From: Rubrivivax sp.
Lineage (GTDB): Bacteria > Pseudomonadota > Gammaproteobacteria > Burkholderiales > Burkholderiaceae_C
Direction of reading: 5' to 3'
Length of the DNA: 64,000 nt
Assembly (NCBI GenBank): GCA_027491255.1
Contig: JAIXWM010000082.1
Span: 1 to 64,000 of the forward strand
The translations under genes and the position numbers were made by a program. The notes beneath the pieces were generated by a model. The model was not told where the DNA came from and searched no databases. It saw only the letters and a program-made list of their open reading frames with translations. The stretch's first letter is position 1. Each line of letters begins with the position of its first letter. Positions 57,728-64,000 of this stretch are shown here, in pieces.

Positions 57728-57925
57728 ACACCCCGCTCGTCCAACTGCCCGAGCGGCGCAACATCGGCATGGTCTTCCAGCGCCATGTGCCGGTCGCGCA
57801 CATCTGTGATCCAGCCGGGCACGCCCTTCGTGCCGATCACGAGTGCATCGATCTCGAGCCAGTGTGCCGCTGGATCACCGAGCACGGGCCCGGCACTGCG
57901 CCCACGCGGGTGCTCGAGGCGCGCG
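57728..57925. other. Unassigned interval after creatinase
   Basis: 198 bp without a convincing gene between two convergent coding regions. On the plus strand a frame reads LPERRNIGMVFQRH, which looks like the Q-loop of polyamine-type ABC ATPases, but flanking residues do not match. On the minus strand a frame reads EIDALVIGTKGVPGW. Neither has further family support; either could be a remnant or chance. Confidence 0.25.
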
Positions 57926-58927
57926 TCAGCCCAACGACTGAGGCTGAGCCTCGGCCCGCCCGCGCGCGCGCAGCTCTCGTGGGCTGCGGCCGTAGGCCTG
58001 CCGCACCGCGCGAGCGAAGTGCGCGCTGTCCTGGAACCCGCACTCCAGGCTCACCGAGCCGACTTCCAAATCGCTGTGGACGAGCAGCCAGCGCGCACGC
58101 TCCAGCCGCAGCCGCAGCCGGTAGCCGGCCGGGCTGAGACCGACGTCCTGCCGGAAGCGGCGTTCCAACTGGCGCCGCCCCAGCCCGAGCTGGTCGCACA
58201 CGGCCTGCACGGCCAGCGCCTCGTGCAGACGCTGCTCGAGCAGCAGCATGGCCTTGCGCACCAGCGGGTCGCTGGCGCGCTCGGTCAGCACCTCCTCGGG
58301 CTGCAGCGCGGTGGCGGGCAGCGGCTGGTCCTCGATCAGGATGCGCAGCGCCTTGGTGGCGCTGGCGCGGGCGACCGCCTGTTCGATCAGGTGGGCCGCC
58401 AGGTGCACGACGCTGGTGCCGCCGGCGCAGGTCAGGCGCTCGCGGTCGACGACGAACATCCGGTTCGACACCACCCGGTGGCCCGGGAACTCGGCCTCGA
58501 AGTCGGCGCGGTGGAACCAGCTCACGCAGGCCAGGTGGCCGTCGAGCAGACCGGCACGGGCCAGGACGAAGGAGCCGGTGCACAGCCCCACCAGCCGCCG
58601 CCCCGCGGCCGCCGCCTCGCGCAGGAAGGCGGTGACCGCGCCCGGCACCTTCTGCCCGCCGTGCAGCAGGCCACCGACGACGACCACCACATCCCAGGCC
58701 GCCGCCTCGCCCAGCGTCGCGGTCGGCGCGACGGAACAGCCACAGCTCGAACGCACAGGCTCGCTGCCCAGGACATCCCAACGGATGAGGCGTTGCCGGC
58801 TGCGGTCACCGTCGTCTGCGGCCAGCCGCAGCGCGTCGACGAAGCCGGCGAAGGCCGTCAGCGTGAACCGCGGCGCGAGCAGGAAGGCCACGCGCAGGCG
58901 GGTGGAAGGCGCATCGCCAGATAACAT
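57926..58927 (-). CDS. Second GATase1-AraC (GlxA-like) regulator
   Basis: 333-aa protein with a DJ-1/PfpI-like N-terminal domain (RVAFLLAPRFTLTAFAGFVD; VGLCTGSFVLARAGLL with the nucleophile-elbow Cys retained; TCAGGTSVVHLAAHLI) and a C-terminal AraC domain (VCDQLGLGRRQLERRF, LECGFQDSAHFARAVRQAYG). The ligand is unknown. The start at 58927 is ATG; the frame is open far upstream over the EamA gene. It is divergent from the EamA exporter gene with a 45-bp gap and convergent with creatinase, so it may control the exporter. Confidence 0.88.
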   Translation of the reverse strand: MLSGDAPSTRLRVAFLLAPRFTLTAFAGFVDALRLAADDGDRSRQRLIRWDVLGSEPVRSSCGCSVAPTATLGEAAAWDVVVVVGGLLHGGQKVPGAVTAFLREAAAAGRRLVGLCTGSFVLARAGLLDGHLACVSWFHRADFEAEFPGHRVVSNRMFVVDRERLTCAGGTSVVHLAAHLIEQAVARASATKALRILIEDQPLPATALQPEEVLTERASDPLVRKAMLLLEQRLHEALAVQAVCDQLGLGRRQLERRFRQDVGLSPAGYRLRLRLERARWLLVHSDLEVGSVSLECGFQDSAHFARAVRQAYGRSPRELRARGRAEAQPQSLG

Positions 58928-58972
58928 GGGCGGATTTTGCTGCCGCGGCGCCCGCGCCGCAGCCCCCAGACC

Positions 58973-59848
58973 ATGACCCACCCTCGAGCCGTTGCCCTGA
59001 TGATCTTCGTCACGATGATGTGGAGCACCGGGGGCGTGGTCAGTCGACACTTCGAATCGGCAGAGGGGCCGGAGGTCACCTTCTGGCGCAGCCTGTTCGC
59101 GGCCCTGACGGTAGCAGTGTGGATGGTGATCGAGGGACGGGGGCGCGCCTTTCGTGCCCTGGCGGCGGCAGGTTCGACCGTGTGGATCAGTGGCGCGATG
59201 TGGGCCACGATGTTCACCTGCTTCACGATCGCCTTGTCGTTGACGCTGGTGGCCAACGTGTTGATCGTTCAGAGCCTGGCCCCGGTCTTCACGGCGCTGC
59301 TGGCGGGCGTGGTGCTGCGCACGCCGGTGGGCGGGCGCACCTGGGCCGCGATCATCGTTGCGGCGCTGGGCATCTGCGCGATGTATGTGTTCGATGTCTC
59401 CGGCCTCGACGGTCGGCATATGCTCGGGGTCCTGGTGTCCCTGGGCATTCCGGTGGCAGCGGCCATCAACTGGGTGGTGGTGCAGCGCGCCGGACGCGGG
59501 CCGGATCTGTCGATGGCCGTCCTGATCGGGGGCTCGATCTCGGCGCTGTGCGTGTTGCCTCTGGCCTGGCCGTTGGGCGTGAGCGGCCACGACCTCGGCC
59601 TGCTGGCCGTGCTGGGCGTGTTCCAACTCGGCATCCCCTGCGTCCTTGCGATGCGTGCCGCGCGGCACCTCAGTGCCACCGAGGCCTCGCTGCTGATCCT
59701 GCTGGAAGTGGTCTTCGGCATCCTGCTGACCTGGGCCTTTGGGGGCGAACGCCCTGGCGCAGCCACGCTGCTGGGGGGAACCGCGGTGCTGGCGGCCCTC
59801 GCCTACCACGAGTTGACGAAACCGGACAGCCGGCCTCAGGCGGCCTGA
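58973..59848 (+). CDS. EamA/DMT-family membrane transporter
   Basis: 291-aa inner-membrane protein with ten predicted helices in two EamA repeats (about 5-135 and 145-280). MMWSTGGVVSRHF near the N-terminus and APVFTALLAGVVLRTPVGGRTW at the end of the first repeat are typical. Family members export amino acids or metabolites; the substrate is unknown. The ATG at 58973 (MTHPRAVALMIF) is chosen over 58937. It is divergent from the second GlxA-like regulator. Confidence 0.87.
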   Translation: MTHPRAVALMIFVTMMWSTGGVVSRHFESAEGPEVTFWRSLFAALTVAVWMVIEGRGRAFRALAAAGSTVWISGAMWATMFTCFTIALSLTLVANVLIVQSLAPVFTALLAGVVLRTPVGGRTWAAIIVAALGICAMYVFDVSGLDGRHMLGVLVSLGIPVAAAINWVVVQRAGRGPDLSMAVLIGGSISALCVLPLAWPLGVSGHDLGLLAVLGVFQLGIPCVLAMRAARHLSATEASLLILLEVVFGILLTWAFGGERPGAATLLGGTAVLAALAYHELTKPDSRPQAA

Positions 59849-60027
59849 AGCTCGCCGCCGCGACGCTCGGAGCCTGGACATTTCCCGTCGTGCCCCAAAA
59901 GCACGTCAGAACGCACCATATCCGGGCGCAAAACGCAGCCAAGGCTCGGGCCATGGCCATGTTCCGCAACGACGAGGCAGGGTCCTTGGGCGCGCGAGTC
60001 GAGGATGGGCGACAGCCGCTCAGCCTC

Positions 60028-61089
60028 TCAGGCGAGCGCCGCCATCTGGCCCTCACGCGCCGCGCGATCTGCGATCGCCCAGACCTCGCGCGCGGGAAGT
60101 CCGGCATGCCTGTGGTCGCTCCAGACCTGGCGCCAGCGGCGCGCGCCCGGCAGACCGTTGCGCAGCCCGAGCATGTGGCGCGCGATCTGGCGCCAGGGCG
60201 TGCCGCGCACCGTCTGCTCGCGTTCCATGTAGGCCACCATCGCCTCTTCGACCTCCTCGCGCGAGCGCGCCACCGCATCAGGCGCCCCCAGGAAACGGTC
60301 GTCCCACCGTGCCATCGACCAGGGGTTGTGGTAAGCCTCGCGACCGACCATCACCCCGTCGACGTGCGCCAACTGCTCGGCCACCTGCTGCGGCTGCGTG
60401 ATGCCGCCATTGACCACGAAGACCAGGTCCGGAAAGTCGAGCGCCAGCCGGTGCACGAACTCGTGGCGCAGGGGCGGAATCTCGCGGTTCTCCTTCGGGC
60501 TCAGCCCCTGCAGCCAGGCATTGCGGGCGTGGACGACGAAGACCTGGCAGCCACCTCGCTCGGCCACGGTACCGACGAAATCGCGCACGAAGTCGTAGCT
60601 CTCGACCCGATCGACCCCGATGCGGTGCTTGACCGTCACCGGCACATCCACCACCTCACGCATCGCCGCCACGCAGTCGGCCACCAGGTCGGGCTCGGCC
60701 ATCAGGCAGGCGCCGAAGGCCCCGCGCTGCACGCGTTCGCTGGGACATCCGCAGTTCAGGTTGATCTCATCGTAGCCCCAGCGCGCCGCAAGCCGTGCAC
60801 AGCGCGCCAGATCGTCGGGCTCGCTGCCGCCGAGCTGCAGGGCCAGCGGATGCTCCGCGGGGTCGAAGTCCAGGTGCCGCGGGACGTCGCCGTGCAGCAG
60901 GGCGCCCGTGGTCACCATCTCCGTGTAGAGGCGCGCGCGTCGCGTGATCAAGCGGTGAAAGTGCCGGCAGTGGCGATCGGTCCAGTCCATCATCGGCGCC
61001 ACGCACAGGCGCCAGGCGTGTCGACCCGTCGGCGGACACGGCCCCGCAGTCTGGGGCTCGGTGTCCGTGAGCATCGTTGGAAATGGCAT
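60028..61089 (-). CDS. dusA: tRNA-dihydrouridine(20/20a) synthase DusA
   Basis: FMN enzyme that reduces uridine 20/20a in the tRNA D-loop. It is 353 aa. The N-terminus has CVAPMMDWTDRHCRHFHRL, followed by the active-site cysteine region INLNCGCPSERVQRGAFGACL and the FMN-binding VKHRIGVD and VNGGI segments; the C-terminal helical domain has RHMLGLRNGLPGARRWRQ. ATG codons at 61089 and 61074 are both possible starts. Convergent with the EamA gene across 179 bp with no visible feature. Confidence 0.95.
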   Translation of the reverse strand: MPFPTMLTDTEPQTAGPCPPTGRHAWRLCVAPMMDWTDRHCRHFHRLITRRARLYTEMVTTGALLHGDVPRHLDFDPAEHPLALQLGGSEPDDLARCARLAARWGYDEINLNCGCPSERVQRGAFGACLMAEPDLVADCVAAMREVVDVPVTVKHRIGVDRVESYDFVRDFVGTVAERGGCQVFVVHARNAWLQGLSPKENREIPPLRHEFVHRLALDFPDLVFVVNGGITQPQQVAEQLAHVDGVMVGREAYHNPWSMARWDDRFLGAPDAVARSREEVEEAMVAYMEREQTVRGTPWRQIARHMLGLRNGLPGARRWRQVWSDHRHAGLPAREVWAIADRAAREGQMAALA

Positions 61090-61167
61090 CGGGCTCGATG
61101 AAACGCAGGGTGTTCAGAGGGTGATTTTCCCGGCTTGGGCCGGGCGCCGGGATGCTACCCTGACCGC

Positions 61168-63174
61168 ATGCGCCGATCAGCAAGACCCAGCGAGCTTGCA
61201 CCCGCGCCAGCAGCGCGGGGCATGGCGCATTCGCTGTGGCGGGCCGCCCGGCGTGCCGGCATCACGCCCGCGCTGTCTGTGTTCGTGCTGGCGCTCCTGG
61301 CCGGCCCGATGGTCATGTACATGGCGCTTCTGCGGCATGCCGAAACCGAGGCCTTGAAGGATGCCCGTGCCTTCAGCGCGGTGATCTCGATCGTGCGCTC
61401 CTACTACGCCGCCAACGTCACCGGGCGCTTGCTGCAAGGCTCGGGGCATGCTGCAGTCACTGAACGCTATCGCGACATCCCCGGCGGCGTGCCGATTCCT
61501 GCCACCTTGTCGATCGAGCTCGGCGAGAAGATGCGGCTGGAGGCGGTGGACAAGAGCCTGCAGTTCTCTTTCGTCTCCGACGCCCCCTTCCGCAACCGCG
61601 CGCGGCCGGCGCTCAGCGACTTCCAGGCGCAGGCGCTGCGCGTCTTCCGCCAAGGTGCGGCATCCCGGGAGTACTGGCAGGTCGAGAAAGGCCCAGGCGT
61701 GCACCGCATGCGCCTGGCCGTCCCGGTCACGATGGAGGCCGACTGCGTGAGCTGTCACAACGCGCACCCGGACTCGCCGGTGCGCAGCTGGAAGGTGGGC
61801 GACGTCCGGGGAATACAGGACGTCAGCGTCGACCTGGCGATCGTGGACCAGGCGGACCAGAGCGGCCTGCTGGCACTGTATATGGTGCTCTTTCTCGGCT
61901 CCGGCCTGCTCGCCGTACTGGAATCCCGCTCCAACAACGCGCGGCTGCGCCGCATCAACGACGAGCTCGAGATCTCGCGTGCCGAACTGGAGCAACGCGG
62001 GCAGACCCTGTCGCAGACGATCGCCGAGCTGCGCACCAAGACCACGGTCCTGGACCGAGCCCCGTTCGGCATCCTGATCGCAGAGCCGGGGGCGCCCGGG
62101 CTTCGCTTCACCTACGTGAACCAGGCCCTGTGCAGCCAGACAGGCTACCTGGCCGACGAGCTGATCGGCTGCGGGCTGCGCTTGCTGCAGGGACCGCGGA
62201 CGCGCGAGGAGACCATCGCCCAGGTCGACGCGACCATCGCGGAGGGCCGGACCTGCGAGCTCGAACTGGTGATCCATCGCCGCGACGGCACGCCATTGTG
62301 GACGCGCATCGTGATGTTCCCGAGCTTCGGCACCGAGGGCCGGCTGCTGCACTACGTCGCCTGCATCTCCGACATCTCCGACATTCGCCGCGCCGACGAG
62401 GAGCGACAGCGCCTGGCGGGCGAGTTGCACGAGTCCTTGAAGCTCGAGAGCCTGGGCCTGACCATCGCAGGTATCGCACACGACCTGAACACCCCGATCG
62501 GCGTGGCGATCACCGCGTCCTCGCTGCTGGAGGACAGCGCCCGGCGCATGGCCGCCGAGGCGGCCACGGCGCCACCGGCCAAGGACAAGCTCGAGCGCTT
62601 CTTCACCCAGGCCGAGCGTTCGCTGGCCCTGGTGCGCAACAACCTGAACAAGGCTGCCGTGCTCGTGCGCAGTTTCAAGCAGACCACGGCCGACGCCACC
62701 CGCGAGGAGTGGCGCATGGTCGACGTGAAGTCCTTTCTCGACACACTGCTGGTCTCCGTTTCGCCCCTGATGAGGCGCGCGCGCTGCGAGGTGCAGGTGC
62801 ACTGTCCGGCGTCGCTGGTGCTGCGCACCGAGCCGGGCTCGCTCGGACGGGCGCTGACCAATCTGCTGGTCAATGCCTCGATCCACGCCTTCGCGGACCG
62901 AGAGGAGCGCCGCGTGCGCATCGACGTCGTCCGCACGCCGGGCGGGGTGCGCATCAGTTGCTCCGACAATGGTGTGGGGATGAGCGAAGAAGCGGTCACC
63001 AAAGCCTTCACGCCCTTCTTCACGACCCGCCGGGGAACGGGCGGCTCGGGCCTGGGGCTGTTCTCCAGCCGGCGTGCCGTGGAACAGGTGCTCGGCGGCC
63101 GGATCACGCTCGAATCCCGCCTTGGTGTCGGAACCGTGTTCCACATCGACCTGCCCGGCACGCCCGAGGACTGA
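61168..63174 (+). CDS. Sensor histidine kinase with heme-motif DUF3365 domain and LOV-like PAS
   Basis: 668-aa membrane sensor kinase. Helices at about 33-53 and 234-252 enclose a periplasmic DUF3365/Tll0287-like domain with a CVSCH heme-c motif at 193-197. A short coiled coil leads to a PAS domain (about 298-405) of LOV type: YVNQALCSQTGY and IGCGLRLLQGPRTREE. In true LOV domains the G-x-N-C-R-F-L-Q cysteine forms the flavin adduct; here that place is Leu. The H-box is AGIAHDLNTPIG with His438, followed by an HATPase with NASIHAF, SDNGVGM and GTGGSGLGL. The start at 61168 is used; 61135 is an alternative. Its partner regulator starts 13 bp downstream. Confidence 0.88.
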   Translation: MRRSARPSELAPAPAARGMAHSLWRAARRAGITPALSVFVLALLAGPMVMYMALLRHAETEALKDARAFSAVISIVRSYYAANVTGRLLQGSGHAAVTERYRDIPGGVPIPATLSIELGEKMRLEAVDKSLQFSFVSDAPFRNRARPALSDFQAQALRVFRQGAASREYWQVEKGPGVHRMRLAVPVTMEADCVSCHNAHPDSPVRSWKVGDVRGIQDVSVDLAIVDQADQSGLLALYMVLFLGSGLLAVLESRSNNARLRRINDELEISRAELEQRGQTLSQTIAELRTKTTVLDRAPFGILIAEPGAPGLRFTYVNQALCSQTGYLADELIGCGLRLLQGPRTREETIAQVDATIAEGRTCELELVIHRRDGTPLWTRIVMFPSFGTEGRLLHYVACISDISDIRRADEERQRLAGELHESLKLESLGLTIAGIAHDLNTPIGVAITASSLLEDSARRMAAEAATAPPAKDKLERFFTQAERSLALVRNNLNKAAVLVRSFKQTTADATREEWRMVDVKSFLDTLLVSVSPLMRRARCEVQVHCPASLVLRTEPGSLGRALTNLLVNASIHAFADREERRVRIDVVRTPGGVRISCSDNGVGMSEEAVTKAFTPFFTTRRGTGGSGLGLFSSRRAVEQVLGGRITLESRLGVGTVFHIDLPGTPED

Positions 63175-63187
63175 GCGCGCGAACAAG

Positions 63188-64000
63188 ATGAACGACACCC
63201 TGGCCTGGAAGGTCCTCCTCGTCGACGACGAAGAGGACGTGATCGAAGTCTCCCGCATGGTGCTCGAGGACCTGACCTTCGAGGACCGCCCGCTGAACAT
63301 CCTGACGGCGCGATCGGGGCGGGAGGCGCGCGCGCTCTTCGAGCAGCACAGCGACATCGCCCTGGCCTTCATCGACGTCGTGATGGAGACCGAGCACGCC
63401 GGCCTGGACCTGGTGAAATACGTGCGCGAGCAGCTGCGCAACGACAGGACGCGCTTGATCCTGCGCACCGGCAACCCCGGTGCCGCTCCGGAACGCGACG
63501 TCGTGCGCTACCTGGAAATCGACGACTACAAGGAAAAGACCGAGCTCACCGCCGACCGTCTGTGCACGGCGGTGCTGACCTCCCTGCGCAGCTATCGCAA
63601 TCTACTCGCCAGGCTGCATTTCCAGGAGGGCTTGCAGCACATCATCGAGACCCCGGCCGTCGTCGGCAGCGCCGGTGGATGGGCCGATCACCTCGACGCA
63701 CTCGTGGTTCAGGCCGCCCAGATCATGAGCTTCGCGCTCGGTCAGGCGCGGGCGCACGGGCTGGTGCTGCAGCACGGTGCCGCGGGGCTGCGAGTCGTCG
63801 GTGGTTTCGGACGATTCGTTGGTGGGAACGTCGCCGAGACGGCACCGCGGCTCGTGCGGGTCATCTCCGACGAGTGCTTCACCCCGGGCACGTCGGTGGA
63901 GGCGACCCGCCCCACCGCCGGCGGATTGCTCCTGAGCCACGAAGCGCACCCGCGGGAGTCGTTTCACTTCTGGATCGCGGACGTGGGCAGCGTGCCCGCC
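63188..64000 (+). CDS. Response regulator with DUF3369 domain (cut by window end)
   Basis: Partial: 271 codons are visible and the frame is open at the end of the window. The receiver domain has VLLVDDEEDV (acidic pair) and the phosphoacceptor Asp63 in AFIDVVMETEHAGLDL; the usual lysine is in DDYKEKTELT. After it comes a DUF3369 domain starting SYRNLLARLHFQEGLQ. Many such proteins end in an HD-GYP or other output domain, which would lie outside. It is 13 bp after the kinase gene and is its probable partner. Confidence 0.88.
   Translation, partial: MNDTLAWKVLLVDDEEDVIEVSRMVLEDLTFEDRPLNILTARSGREARALFEQHSDIALAFIDVVMETEHAGLDLVKYVREQLRNDRTRLILRTGNPGAAPERDVVRYLEIDDYKEKTELTADRLCTAVLTSLRSYRNLLARLHFQEGLQHIIETPAVVGSAGGWADHLDALVVQAAQIMSFALGQARAHGLVLQHGAAGLRVVGGFGRFVGGNVAETAPRLVRVISDECFTPGTSVEATRPTAGGLLLSHEAHPRESFHFWIADVGSVPA

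Overview
The window is high-GC DNA from a member of the Betaproteobacteria, most likely Burkholderiales close to the Comamonadaceae/Sphaerotilaceae. The reasons are the rpsF-priB-rpsR-rplI-dnaB block with a beta-type PriB, a Bug/TctC-type solute receptor, the kynBUA order, and GC-rich palindromic intergenic elements. It looks like chromosome. Genes are tightly packed with many ATGA, GTGA and TGATG overlaps. I see no tRNA, rRNA, CRISPR array, integrase or insertion sequence.

Layout. 0.1-12.5 kb is housekeeping: a PA0069-type radical SAM protein; the ribosomal/replication block (minus strand); a Na+/solute symporter with its DUF4212 partner; a two-gene membrane/TPR unit; PEP synthase facing its regulatory kinase/phosphorylase; and a YchJ-like protein. 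12.6-15.2 kb is a large FtsX-type permease. 15.4-30.3 kb is a purine island: adenine deaminase, a Rieske oxygenase, a nucleoside-type ABC importer (receptor, two permeases, double ATPase), guanine deaminase, a LysR regulator, and divergent xdhABC. 30.5-37.7 kb is tryptophan/anthranilate catabolism: a RidA-like protein and a 2-aminobenzoate-CoA-type ligase, divergent from kynB-kynU-kynA, then a hot-dog thioesterase, YceH and a short-chain dehydrogenase. 37.7-42 kb holds ETF-ubiquinone oxidoreductase, an M20 amidohydrolase and a class V aminotransferase. 42.2-45.9 kb is a small accessory unit: Bug receptor, CxPxR sulfatase and LysR regulator.

45.8-59 kb is a one-carbon/creatine island. Creatinase makes sarcosine from creatine, SoxBDAG oxidises sarcosine to glycine and a tetrahydrofolate one-carbon unit, formate-THF ligase interconverts formate and formyl-THF, and L-serine dehydratase yields pyruvate. 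Two GATase1-AraC (GlxA-like) regulators flank the creatinase gene. The promoters of creatinase and of the sdaA-sox-fhs operon both carry TGNCGY half-sites exactly 21 bp apart as direct repeats, which suggests one regulon. 59-64 kb has an EamA exporter, DusA, and a heme-motif/PAS histidine kinase followed by a response regulator cut by the window end.

The strongest unusual observations are the shared 21-bp operator, a folded palindromic element that appears inserted in frame inside the aminobenzoate-CoA ligase gene, an NdmA/HpxD-like Rieske oxygenase without reductase inside the purine island, and a sensor kinase combining a periplasmic CxxCH domain with a LOV-like PAS that lacks the photoactive cysteine.
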